A stretch of 64,000 nt of DNA from the NCBI RefSeq assembly GCF_030848565.1, contig NZ_JAVDDV010000010.1, positions 1 to 64,000 of the forward strand, in the 5' to 3' direction. Numbering within the stretch: position 1 is the stretch's first letter; each line of letters begins with the position of its first letter. Of this stretch, positions 34,817-43,157 are shown one piece after another. The notes beneath the pieces are model-generated. The model was not told where the DNA came from. It ran no database searches and saw only the letters and a program-made list of their open reading frames with translations. Made by a program: the position numbers and the translations under genes. Source of the stretch: Natronolimnohabitans sp. A-GB9 (GTDB taxonomy: Archaea; Halobacteriota; Halobacteria; Halobacteriales; Natrialbaceae).

Positions 34817-35880
34817 CAGAAGCCGGGCATCAGTTCAGCCGGGCCGAAGACGCCGTACTCGCCGGCGCGGTTTCGTCGGACGCCGGCTTTCAGGTAGCCA
34901 AGCGCCGGCCCGTTGACGTTCGCCTCCATGCTCGTCTCGTCGCCGAGCTGGAAGGTGTTCGTCGCCGTCTCGCCGTCGAAGGTTCGGCCGGTCACCGACA
35001 CCGTGGTCGTCGTCGGCTTCTCGTCGCTGCGGACGTCCAAGATCCCGCCGACCTCGACGTCCTCGGCGTCACAGATCCCCGCACGCTCGAGGAGGATGTC
35101 GTCGGCGTGTTCCATGTCTTCGAACTCGATGACGCCGTCGTGGTCGTCGATGATCGCCTCGATCTCCTCGTCGCTGAGGTCGCGGGCGGTGTCGATATCG
35201 TACTCGGGGAGGTGGGCGATGTCCTCACGGACGGTGCCACGGTTGTCCTCGTAGCCCGACTTGAGGCCGACGCCCCACCAGATATCGACGGATTCGACCT
35301 CGACGAACGACTGGGCGGCAAGCGCCGCGGCACCGGTCAGGAGACCGGGCGTCGCCCCGGCGCCACAGATGAAGGTGATCCCCGCGTCCTCGAAGGCGTC
35401 GGTCCGCTCGTCGAGCATCCCGATCACGCGCGAGCGCTTGAGCACGTCGATCATGACACCCGAGTAGTCGCCCTCGAGGAACCGATCCGCGACGCGCGGG
35501 ATGAAGTCGTGTTCGTAGTTCGGGAGCGCGAGCAAGACGGCGTCGATCCCGTCGCCGTGGTCGATCACGTCCTGGATGGGGTCGTCGCTGGGGCGGGCCT
35601 GCTTGGAGGCGACGACGCCTTTGTCGTCGCCGTGTTGTTTGACGCCTTCCGTTGTGGCTGTGGCGCCGCCGTCCGTCGCGACGTCGTCTTGTGGCCCGCT
35701 GTCGATGTTGCCCTCCGTCGCGGCCAGCAACTCGTCGACGTCGAGCCCGTCGAAGTCGATCGCAGTCCCGTGGCGGTCACAGGCTGCGACCGGCGTCAGG
35801 TGGTCTTTGTGCTGGCTCACTTCGAGTGCTCGTCGGCCGATGCCTCCGGTTCCCAGTACTGCAAACGTAACGTCGTCCAT
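34816..35880 (-). CDS. saccharopine-dehydrogenase-like oxidoreductase in the biotin cluster
   Basis: A 354-residue protein with an N-terminal Rossmann domain (FAVLGTGGIGRRALEVS near residue 6, AACDRHG) and a C-terminal domain with GAGATPGLLTGAAAL and IWWGVGLKSGYEDNRG. It resembles saccharopine or homoserine dehydrogenase-type enzymes acting on amino-acid semialdehydes. It starts 24 bp after the bioB stop and precedes bioF and bioD. I infer a role in making the pimelate moiety or the DAPA amination step, for which no standard gene is present here. The exact reaction is unknown. Confidence 0.7.
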   Translation of the reverse strand: MDDVTFAVLGTGGIGRRALEVSQHKDHLTPVAACDRHGTAIDFDGLDVDELLAATEGNIDSGPQDDVATDGGATATTEGVKQHGDDKGVVASKQARPSDDPIQDVIDHGDGIDAVLLALPNYEHDFIPRVADRFLEGDYSGVMIDVLKRSRVIGMLDERTDAFEDAGITFICGAGATPGLLTGAAALAAQSFVEVESVDIWWGVGLKSGYEDNRGTVREDIAHLPEYDIDTARDLSDEEIEAIIDDHDGVIEFEDMEHADDILLERAGICDAEDVEVGGILDVRSDEKPTTTTVSVTGRTFDGETATNTFQLGDETSMEANVNGPALGYLKAGVRRNRAGEYGVFGPAELMPGF

Positions 35881-35904
35881 TGTATCGATGTCGTATAGTA
35901 GTCG

Positions 35905-37008
35905 TCAGTCGTCGCTCGGTTCTGCGCCGGTACTCGCTGCCGTCTCGGTCGACTCGGTGGCCTCGCCGTGGCGTGCCTTGACCGCTTCGGGGTCGAAGTC
36001 GTTGACCTCGCGGTTGGGCTCGAGGCCCGCTCGCTCGATGATCTCGATGTCGTCGCCGGGCGACTGGCCCTCCGTGGTGAGGTAGTCGCCGGTCAGCAGG
36101 CCGTCGGCGCCGGCCTCGAGGGGCAGGTGCTGCTCGTCGGGTGCGAGATTGACCTCGCGACCGCCCGTGAGTCGCACCCGCGACTCGGGGTGGAGCAGTT
36201 TGTACACCGCGACCGTCTTGACGATCTCCTCGGTCGTGATGTCGGCGCCCTGTTCGTACAGTGGCGTCCCCTCGACGGGGTTTAACACGTTCACCGGGAG
36301 CGAGGAGATCCCGATCTCCTGTAACGCGATAGCGGCGTCGACCCGGTCGGCCGGTGTTTCGCCCATGCCGAGGATGACGCCGGCACAGAGGTCCATGCCG
36401 GCTTCCTTGGCGACCTCGAGGGTCGCTACGCGATCCTCGAAGCTGTGGGTGTCGACGATCTCGGGGAAATACCGCGGCGAGGTCTCGATGTTGTGATTGT
36501 AGTGGTTGATCCCCTCCTCTGCTAAGATCTCCGCTTCCTCTTCGGTCAGGATACCGAGGGAGGCGTCGACCTCGAGATCGCACTCCTCGCGAACCAGCCG
36601 GATCGCCTCGATGACCTCGGCCCACTCCTCGGGACGGTGTTCCTTGGAGACGCCCTTCTCGGCGACGACGATGCCAAAGCGTTGGGCACCGTCGGCCTCG
36701 GCGCGTTTGGCGGCCTCGAGGACCTTCTCCGGGCCGAGGAAGCCGTAGGTGTCGATACCGGTGTCGAAGTGAACCGACTGGGCACAGAACCCACAGTCCT
36801 CGGCGCAGTTGCCCGCCTTCGCGTTGACGATCGAGCAGGCGTCGACCGTGCCATCACCGAAGTGGTCGCGCACGACGGCGCCGGCCTCCGCAAGCGCGTC
36901 GGCCGGCTGGGCCAGTAGCGCGATCCCGTCGGTCCGATCGAGCCGTTCGCCGGCGAGCACCCGCTCGAGCGCGTCGTCGACCGTCTCGTTGTTCGTCTCG
37001 TAAACCAC
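35905..37008 (-). CDS. bioB: biotin synthase
   Basis: A 367-residue radical SAM enzyme inserting sulfur into dethiobiotin. The cluster motif CAEDCGFC lies near residue 68 with the conserved AKAGN before it. NHNIETSPRYFPEI, GVILGMGET and VRLTGGREVNL follow as in the family. The tail after about 335 is acidic and variable. No ATG lies near the N-terminus, so GTG at 37008 (MVYETNNETVDDALERVL) is taken as start; a TATA-like AATTATATT about 27 nt upstream supports a leaderless transcript. A BirA-like site covers this start. Confidence 0.95.
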   Translation of the reverse strand: MVYETNNETVDDALERVLAGERLDRTDGIALLAQPADALAEAGAVVRDHFGDGTVDACSIVNAKAGNCAEDCGFCAQSVHFDTGIDTYGFLGPEKVLEAAKRAEADGAQRFGIVVAEKGVSKEHRPEEWAEVIEAIRLVREECDLEVDASLGILTEEEAEILAEEGINHYNHNIETSPRYFPEIVDTHSFEDRVATLEVAKEAGMDLCAGVILGMGETPADRVDAAIALQEIGISSLPVNVLNPVEGTPLYEQGADITTEEIVKTVAVYKLLHPESRVRLTGGREVNLAPDEQHLPLEAGADGLLTGDYLTTEGQSPGDDIEIIERAGLEPNREVNDFDPEAVKARHGEATESTETAASTGAEPSDD

Positions 37009-37027
37009 ACCTAGGTAGGTGGTTAAC
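37000..37027. promoter_or_regulatory. BirA-like biotin operator overlapping the bioB start
   Basis: gtaaacc (37000-37006), 14 bp, ggttaac (37021-37027). The layout matches the BirA repressor site known from bacteria and archaea, TTGTAAACC-N14/15-GGTTTACAA, with one internal swap in the second half. It covers the presumed transcription start and GTG codon, directly downstream of the TATA-like element at 37031-37039. Binding would block bioB expression when biotin is sufficient. Confidence 0.75.
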
Positions 37028-37088
37028 GAGAATATAATTGTTGTGGATTATCACGCAAGCTGAGAAATAGAACCGGCTGACTGGAACG

Positions 37089-38339
37089 CTACCGGGGTGT
37101 CTCCGCGCCCCACTTCTCGAGGGCCGTCGCCAACTCCTCGTGATCGTCAGCGTACGCCTCGAGGGAAACGCCCTCGAGGCTCGCGTCGACGGACTGACGA
37201 AGCGCCTTCGCACCCGCGTGGGTGCCGTCGGGATGGCCGTGGATGCCGCCGCCGGCCTGGACGATGATATCCGTGCCGAGCGCGTCGAGCAACTGGTCGA
37301 CGACGCCGGGGTGAAGCCCGCCGGAGGCGACGGGGAGGACGGGGTTCAGGCCGTACAGATCGGACGTGAGCCACTCGTTGATCCCGGGCGTGTCCTCGTT
37401 CTCCAGCTTTCCGAGCCCTGCAGTTCCGGTGTGGAGGTGGTCGACGCCACAGAGTCGCGCGATCTGTGCGAGGACACGCATCGAGACGCCGTGGTGGTCG
37501 AGTCGGTCGAACGCGGCGTGCATCGCGCGGTGGGCGTGGATCGCCAGATCGTGTGTTTCCGCGCGCTCGCGGACCGTCTGGACGGCCGACCAGCCACAGG
37601 TGATCACGTCGACCATGACGAAGCCGCCGCCGTGTTCGGCGACGAGGTCGACGCGCTCTAGCATCTCCTCGGTCTCGGCCGTGACGTTTACGAGGTAGTC
37701 CTTGCGCTCGCCCGTCTGTTCCTGGGCGCGGTCGCGGGCCGCGAGGCTGTCGGCGAGGCGGTCCTCGAAGGGGTTGAAGTCCTGATCGGTGAGGTTTTCG
37801 TCGTCTTTCAGCAGGTCGACGCCACCGAGCCAGGCGTCCTCGCCGACCTGGACGTGGGCGTCCGTCGAGAGCCCGACCTTCGGCTTCGGTACTGTCGCCA
37901 GCACCGGCCGGTCGTCGGCGTCGAGTTTCTCGTGGGCGACACTCGGCCCGAACTGCGGGCCGGGGAACCCCTCGACGATCGACTCGGGCCAGTGACAGTC
38001 CTCGAGGCGGATCGAGTCGACCGCCTTCATGCCCATGATGTTGCCCGCGATACACGAGAGTATCTGTGGCATGCTGCCGGCCTCGAACAGTTCCGTGGGG
38101 TAGGCGACGGTGATCTCACCGCCGTCGATCCCGCAGGCGACCGCGCCGAGATCCGTCAGTTCGGCCTCGTCGACGTGTAACGCTGCCCACGTCCCGTTCG
38201 AGGACTCCGAGGCGACCCGACTCGCCGCCGCCTCGAGCGAGAGCCCCTCGGCCGGCTCGATCGTAAACTCACAGACGAGATCCGTCGCCGACGAGTCGTA
38301 CTCGAGGTCCAGAAAGTCGTCGTACTCGATTCCGGTCAT
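37089..38339 (-). CDS. rbcL: form III ribulose-1,5-bisphosphate carboxylase/oxygenase large subunit
   Basis: A 416-residue enzyme fixing CO2 onto ribulose-1,5-bisphosphate in the archaeal AMP/nucleoside degradation route. KPKVGLS near residue 154 holds the first catalytic Lys. GGVDLLKDDE near 174-183 holds the carbamylated Lys and metal-binding Asp/Glu. HAHRAMHAA near 270 and GGGIHGHPDG near 370 complete the site. Length and sequence fit form III rather than plant-type enzymes. It is monocistronic; the AMP phosphorylase and R15P isomerase genes are not in this window. Confidence 0.94.
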   Translation of the reverse strand: MTGIEYDDFLDLEYDSSATDLVCEFTIEPAEGLSLEAAASRVASESSNGTWAALHVDEAELTDLGAVACGIDGGEITVAYPTELFEAGSMPQILSCIAGNIMGMKAVDSIRLEDCHWPESIVEGFPGPQFGPSVAHEKLDADDRPVLATVPKPKVGLSTDAHVQVGEDAWLGGVDLLKDDENLTDQDFNPFEDRLADSLAARDRAQEQTGERKDYLVNVTAETEEMLERVDLVAEHGGGFVMVDVITCGWSAVQTVRERAETHDLAIHAHRAMHAAFDRLDHHGVSMRVLAQIARLCGVDHLHTGTAGLGKLENEDTPGINEWLTSDLYGLNPVLPVASGGLHPGVVDQLLDALGTDIIVQAGGGIHGHPDGTHAGAKALRQSVDASLEGVSLEAYADDHEELATALEKWGAETPR

Positions 38340-38464
38340 GGTAATAGCTCACGTTCACTCTCTCGAGTAATAGGAGTTGTGTAGGACCGATTATGGGTTC
38401 GCCCGTTCCCCCCTTCCGTTCGCTGTCTGGGGAGCGAATCGAATATCGTCTACTTCCTGTCGTG

Positions 38465-38544
38465 ATACTGCCGGACAGAAGTCACTGAAGAGAATTCGCC
38501 GTACGGAAGCGGCAAATTCTCACAATAGTTCTGTCCGACAGTAT
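38465..38544. repeat. short family A palindromic repeat, 80 bp
   Basis: Arms atactgccggacag (38465-38478) and ctgtccgacagtat (38531-38544) match at 13 of 14 positions. The interior forms its own stem (agaattcgccg with cggcaaattct) that differs from longer copies. It lies in the gap 38340-38656 between rbcL and the acidic protein gene, which otherwise holds only a TATA-like ttcttaaaaagg at 38640-38651. Confidence 0.75.
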
Positions 38545-38656
38545 GAATCGACCGGCGACGGCCGTCAGGCTAATACGTGCCTGGCTCAGTTCCTCGGCGG
38601 TGAAAAAACTCCAAATGCTAAAGTCGTGCTACTATACATTCTTAAAAAGGACGTTC

Positions 38657-39526
38657 ATGACAGATAGTACGATGAACACAAATTCGGGCGAGGGCGCGCT
38701 CGACGTCGGTGGGGTCGACGGGCTGTTCGAGGACCTCGAGGACGAGTCACTCGAGGAGGAACCGGCCGACGGGGACGGGACGGGAGACGGAGGGGAGTCC
38801 GACGAGCCGTCGCTGTCCGACGCGGTCGAAGATCGGACCGCGTCGGCCGTCTTCGGCCAGCTCCAGGAGCGTGTCTCCGCGACCGACGACGTCGACGACG
38901 TCCTCGCCGACGAGAGTCCCGCGGATATCATCGCGAGCGCGGACGAGCCCGAGCCCGAGCGGGAACCGATCGGCGACGAGCTCGTCGACGAAGGCGCCCT
39001 CGAGGAGCTCTTGTTGACCGATCGGACGAAATCCGAGGAGTTCCTCTGGGTCGAGACCGACGCCGACGATTCGAATACGGAGGGGTCGGCTGTCGACGAC
39101 GTCGACGACTCGAGTGTAGACGCGATCGATTCCGTCGACGCAGAAATCCGTCCCGAATCTGACTCGGCGGTCTCCAGCATCGAAACCGAACCGGAAACCA
39201 CGCAACGGCCTGCTTCCGATCGTTCCGAAGCCGATCTCGATGCGGCGCTCGGAGAGGTGGCCGAGGCGTCCACGGAACCCACCGACGAGATCGACGTTTC
39301 CGGATCGGCCGAAGAGACCGACGATACGCTCGAGTCGAAAGACGAGACCGAACGCCCTGCCGAAACGCCTGACAACACCGCGACACCGCCGACCGACACG
39401 GCGGCATCGGAACCGACTACGACGGACGAGCCGACGGTCTCGTCGGCCACCGATGACGACTCCTCGTCCGGACTGCTTGGTTGGCTCCGTTCGACGCTCG
39501 GTGGATTGTTCTCTCGTGGTGAATAG
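38657..39526 (+). CDS. acidic low-complexity protein with amphipathic C-terminus
   Basis: A 289-residue protein, extremely rich in D, E, S and T. A partly ordered N-terminal part (about 15-140) contains VDGLFEDLEDESLEEE and LVDEGALEELLLTDRTKSEEFLW. A disordered linker follows, and the C-terminus GLLGWLRSTLGGLFSRGE could form an amphipathic membrane-binding helix. I do not recognise the family. ATG 38657 follows a good TATA-like element by about 12-17 nt. Family A repeats lie on both sides (38465-38544 and 39533-39641). Confidence 0.65.
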   Translation: MTDSTMNTNSGEGALDVGGVDGLFEDLEDESLEEEPADGDGTGDGGESDEPSLSDAVEDRTASAVFGQLQERVSATDDVDDVLADESPADIIASADEPEPEREPIGDELVDEGALEELLLTDRTKSEEFLWVETDADDSNTEGSAVDDVDDSSVDAIDSVDAEIRPESDSAVSSIETEPETTQRPASDRSEADLDAALGEVAEASTEPTDEIDVSGSAEETDDTLESKDETERPAETPDNTATPPTDTAASEPTTTDEPTVSSATDDDSSSGLLGWLRSTLGGLFSRGE

Positions 39527-39532
39527 TCGCTG

Positions 39533-39641
39533 ATACTGTCGGACAGCACGAGTCACCGTCGGTCGCACGACTGCGGCCGTCGCCGACAGTGACGGCCGCG
39601 GATTCGCGACCGACGTTTCACTGACTGCTGTTTGGCAGTAT
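39533..39641. repeat. family A palindromic repeat, 109 bp
   Basis: Ends atactgtcggacag and ctgtttggcagtat. The interior carries gtcaccgtcggtcgcacgac, gcggccgtcg and gattcgcgaccgac, shared with the other four full copies. It lies 7 bp beyond the stop of the acidic protein gene. A degenerate family B right arm follows at 39682-39699 (ggacagcggtccgtatga). Confidence 0.8.
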
Positions 39642-39714
39642 GACCGGCCGCTGATCCCCGATCCCGCCCTGGCGCCCGGCGGGACAGCGGTCCGTATGAG
39701 TGGTGCGTACTGGA

Positions 39715-41733
39715 TTATGCTCCTTGAAAGCCGATCAGCCGCAGACCGATCAGACAGACGAGCACGGTCGATCCCTCGTGGCCGATCACCGCGAGTGGGA
39801 GCGGAATCCCCGCTGTGAGGATCGCTCCGATCATGATCGCAATCGCCCCGAACGCGATGGCGAGATTTGCAAAGAGCGTCTTGCGCGTCTCACGGCTGAG
39901 CGCGAGTGCATAGGGTAGTTTGCTGAGCTCGTCGGACATGAGCACGACTTCGGAGGTCTCGAGGGCGACGTCGGTGCCGGCTCCGCCCATCCCGACGCTG
40001 ATATCAGCCGTCGCGAGTGCCGGCGCGTCGTTGACGCCGTCGCCGACCATCGCCACTGCCTCGTGGCGGTTCTGGAGCCGTTCGATTCGGTCGACTTTCT
40101 GCTCGGGAAGCAACTCCGCGTACACCTCGTCGATCCCGAGTTCGTCCGCAATCGATCTGGCCACACGCTCGTTGTCGCCGGTCAGCATGACGATCCGTTC
40201 GACGCCGAGCTCGCGCAGGCGTTCGATCGTCTCGGCTGCGTTTGCCCGGATCGTATCGGTGAACGCGAGCCAGCCCAGGACCTCGAGACTGTCCCCGTCT
40301 CCGTCCTCGCGGGCGACGAGCACGCTTGTCTTCCCGTCACTCTCGAGCGATCGGACGGCCTCGAGGCCCGCCTCGAGTCCTGCGACCGTCTGCTCTTCGG
40401 TCACTGTCTCGAAGTAGCGGGCGTTGCCGATGTGGATCGTCCGCCCCCCGACCGTCGCATGGACCCCCTTGCCGACGACGGCTTCGAAGCCGCTCGCGAC
40501 GGGCATCTCGAGACCGCGTTCCTCGGCGGCCTCGACGGTCGCCTCGGCTAGGTGGTGTTCCGAGCGGGACTGAACAGCGGCAGCGAGTGCGAGCAGGCGG
40601 CCGTCGTCCTTGAGGCTCGCCCCCGCACGAACGGTCACGTCGGTTAGCCGGGTGTTGCCCTCAGTGAGCGTCCCGGTTTTGTCGAAGGCGACGGCGTCGA
40701 CGGTCGCCGTCCGCTCGACGTGTTCGCCGCCCTTGAAGAGGACGCCCTGGCGTGCGCCGGCGGTGATCGCCGACAGCACTGCCGCCGGCGTCGAGAGGAT
40801 CACAGCACACGGCGACGCCGCGACCATGAGCGTCATCGCACGGTAGAACGTGGAATCGAACTCGTGACCGAGTCCTAGCGGAATCGCGATCGCTACTGCC
40901 GTCATCGCGAAGACGCCGAGCACGTATGGCTGCTCTAACCGGTCGATGAGCCGCTGCGTCGGAGCTTTCTCGCTTCGGGCCTCCTCGACCATGTGGATGA
41001 GCTTCGAGATGGCAGATTCTTCGGCCTCGCGGGTCACCCGAACCTCGAGGCTCCCGGTCTCGTTGATCGTGCCGCCGAAGACCTCGTCGCCCGGCGCTTT
41101 CGAGACGGGGACGGATTCGCCGGTCAGCGAGGACTGGTCGACCGTGGTCTCGCCGGATTCGACAACGCCGTCAAGCGGGATCCGATCGCCGGGTCGGACG
41201 ACGAACACCTCGCCGATCTCGACGTCGTCGATAGGGACGGTCACCTCCTCCCCGTCACGGAGCAGTTGTGCGGACTCCGGGCGCATCTGCATCAGCGACC
41301 GGATCGCGTCCCTCGAGCGACCGATGGCGTAGTGTTGTAATACGTTCGACAGCGAGAACAGAAAGAGCAACATTGCTCCCTCGAACGGTGCGCCGATGGT
41401 GAGCGCCCCGAGTGCTGCGATGATCATCAGCAGGTCGATCTCGACGGCCGGCTCCTGGAGCGCCTCGATGCTCTCTTTGAGGCCGTACCAGCCACCGAAG
41501 ACGTAGGCCCCGCCGTAACACGTCCAGACGAGCCAGGAGGGCCCACCGAACCAGCCGGCGAGGAGCCCGCCGATCATCCCAACGAACGTGAGGACGACGA
41601 ACGCTCCCTCCCGGCGGAGCGTCGACTGGTCCGGAACTGCTTCGTCTTCGACCGCCTCCCTACGAGGCTCCGATCGATCCGTCGCCGTCCCGACCGCTTC
41701 GTCGACCTGCTCGGGACTCGAGGGCTGTTGCAT
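39715..41733 (-). CDS. heavy-metal-transporting P-type ATPase (P1B)
   Basis: A 672-residue membrane pump with eight predicted helices and no N-terminal metal-binding domain. The actuator TGES lies near residue 195. The metal site is SPC in MVAASPCAVILS near 315. The phosphorylation site is DKTGTLTEGN near 365, followed by SEHHLAEA and the hinge GDGVNDAPAL near 585. HEGSTVLV in the last helix fits the zinc/cadmium/cobalt-type group rather than copper. The start at ATG 41733 is supported by a TATA-like ACTTATT about 30 nt upstream. A DtxR-like box lies farther upstream. Confidence 0.9.
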   Translation of the reverse strand: MQQPSSPEQVDEAVGTATDRSEPRREAVEDEAVPDQSTLRREGAFVVLTFVGMIGGLLAGWFGGPSWLVWTCYGGAYVFGGWYGLKESIEALQEPAVEIDLLMIIAALGALTIGAPFEGAMLLFLFSLSNVLQHYAIGRSRDAIRSLMQMRPESAQLLRDGEEVTVPIDDVEIGEVFVVRPGDRIPLDGVVESGETTVDQSSLTGESVPVSKAPGDEVFGGTINETGSLEVRVTREAEESAISKLIHMVEEARSEKAPTQRLIDRLEQPYVLGVFAMTAVAIAIPLGLGHEFDSTFYRAMTLMVAASPCAVILSTPAAVLSAITAGARQGVLFKGGEHVERTATVDAVAFDKTGTLTEGNTRLTDVTVRAGASLKDDGRLLALAAAVQSRSEHHLAEATVEAAEERGLEMPVASGFEAVVGKGVHATVGGRTIHIGNARYFETVTEEQTVAGLEAGLEAVRSLESDGKTSVLVAREDGDGDSLEVLGWLAFTDTIRANAAETIERLRELGVERIVMLTGDNERVARSIADELGIDEVYAELLPEQKVDRIERLQNRHEAVAMVGDGVNDAPALATADISVGMGGAGTDVALETSEVVLMSDELSKLPYALALSRETRKTLFANLAIAFGAIAIMIGAILTAGIPLPLAVIGHEGSTVLVCLIGLRLIGFQGA

Positions 41734-41785
41734 ACTCGTACGTGTGCGCCCCACCGGAATAAGTATTGTCAATAAAAATAAATTT

Positions 41786-41813
41786 TTTAGGATAGCCTAA
41801 ATAATAATTAGGC
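41786..41813. promoter_or_regulatory. DtxR/IdeR-like metal-regulator box upstream of the P-type ATPase
   Basis: ttaggatagcctaa (41787-41800) matches the DtxR/IdeR core TTAGGTTAGCCTAA at 13 of 14 positions. An overlapping palindrome, gcctaa-N7-ttaggc, spans 41795-41813. The site lies about 55-80 bp before the ATPase ATG, just upstream of its AT-rich promoter. Haloarchaea have DtxR-family regulators such as SirR, Idr and TroR, so metal-dependent control is likely. Which regulator binds is unknown. Confidence 0.6.
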
Positions 41814-41919
41814 ATGCCGAAACACAGCGGCTAAATTCCAAGAACTGCTCTAACACAGCAAGGTCAGGTCAGAGCGGAGTGGAGGTAGCTAGCGATCGCT
41901 CGAGTCCGGCGCTGTACTT

Positions 41920-42028
41920 ATACTGTTGGACAGCACTATTCGACGATCGGTCGCGCGACTGCGGCCGTCCCGACGGTGACGGCCGCGAGTTCGCGACCGA
42001 CTGCTCACTGACTGCTGTCCGACAGTAT
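41920..42028. repeat. family A palindromic repeat, 109 bp
   Basis: Ends atactgttggacag and ctgtccgacagtat, with an interior in the same orientation as the 39533 copy. The right end touches the TAA stop of the minus-strand zinc-ribbon gene (42028-42030). Confidence 0.8.
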
Positions 42029-42180
42029 TACTGTTCCGGGTGCCACGGAATTCCCTCGCGACGGACCGTGTACGACCGACTCCCACATTCGGGACAGGCC
42101 GTTCCGCCGCCCGTCGCGTCCGGGCGGTCGGGGATCGTATGTGCGTCGCCGCAGTTGTCACAGACGAGTCGAACTGGCAT
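42028..42180 (-). CDS. 50-aa zinc-ribbon protein
   Basis: ATG at 42180 opens MPVRLVCDNCGDAHTIPDRP, continues with ACPECGSRSYTVRREGIPWH and ends PEQ. Two CxxC pairs (CDNC near residue 7 and CPEC near 29) form a rubredoxin-like zinc ribbon. Small proteins of this kind are widespread in haloarchaea; the partner is unknown. The stop codon overlaps the final base of a family A repeat, so the repeat may have set its C-terminus. Confidence 0.75.
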   Translation of the reverse strand: MPVRLVCDNCGDAHTIPDRPDATGGGTACPECGSRSYTVRREGIPWHPEQ

Positions 42181-42284
42181 ACCGTAGGAGAACCGACGAT
42201 CCGCTGGCGTATGTGGCTACTGCCGGGACGTGCGCGGCGCTGGTCGGCGCTTGCGGCCGAAAAAATGAGTCCTCGTCGTCGGCG

Positions 42285-43157
42285 TTAGTTGAGGAACTCT
42301 TCGATGTGGTCAGCGACCTCCTCGGGGGTGTCGCCGACGGGGACGCCCGCATCGTTCAGGGCCGAGATCTTGCTCTCGGCGGTACCGGTCCCGGAACCGG
42401 AGACGATCGCGCCGGCGTGGCCCATGCGCTTGCCCGGCGGCGCGGTACGGCCTGCGATGAAGCCGGCGACGGGCGTGTCGACGTTCTCGTCGATGTACGC
42501 GGCGGCTTCCTCCTCGTCCTCGCCACCGATCTCACCGCACATGACGATCGCGTCCGTCTCGTCGTCGTTCTCGAACAGTTCGAGAGCGTCGATGAAGTTC
42601 GTCCCGATGATCGGGTCGCCGCCGATACCGATCGCGGTGGTCTGCCCGATACCGCGGTTGGTCAGGTTGTCGACGACCTGATAGGTAAGCGTACCGGAGC
42701 GAGAGACGAGGCCGACGTTGCCCTCGGCGAAGATGTTACCGGGGAGAATGCCGAGTTTGGCCTCGCCGGGCGTGATGAGACCCGGACAGTTCGGACCGAT
42801 GAGACGCGTGTCGGTCTCGGAGAGACGCTTGTTGACACGGGCCATGTCCTGGGTCGGGATACCCTCAGTGATCGCGACCGCCAGATCGAGATCGGCGTCG
42901 AGCGACTCGAAGATCGCGTCGCCGGCAAAGGCCGGCGGGACGAAGATAACCGAGGTGTCGGCGTTCTCCGCTTCGACGGCCTCGTGGACCGTATCGTAGA
43001 CGGGGACGCCTTCGACTTCCTGGCCGCCCTTACCGGGGACGGCGCCGGCGACCACGTTGGTGCCGTACTCCATCATCTGCTTGGCGTGGAACTTGCCTTC
43101 CCCGCCGGTGATGCCCTGTACCACGACGCGCGTGTCGTCGTCGACTAGAACGCTCAT
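42285..43157 (-). CDS. sucD: succinyl-CoA synthetase alpha subunit
   Basis: A 290-residue subunit carrying the CoA-binding Rossmann domain ([22 protein letters not shown] near residue 10) and the phosphohistidine loop ending in GHAGAIVSG near 247. With SucC it interconverts succinyl-CoA and succinate with ATP/ADP in the citric acid cycle. Its ATG overlaps the sucC TAA (TAATG), so the two are co-translated. It is full length. Confidence 0.96.
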   Translation of the reverse strand: MSVLVDDDTRVVVQGITGGEGKFHAKQMMEYGTNVVAGAVPGKGGQEVEGVPVYDTVHEAVEAENADTSVIFVPPAFAGDAIFESLDADLDLAVAITEGIPTQDMARVNKRLSETDTRLIGPNCPGLITPGEAKLGILPGNIFAEGNVGLVSRSGTLTYQVVDNLTNRGIGQTTAIGIGGDPIIGTNFIDALELFENDDETDAIVMCGEIGGEDEEEAAAYIDENVDTPVAGFIAGRTAPPGKRMGHAGAIVSGSGTGTAESKISALNDAGVPVGDTPEEVADHIEEFLN

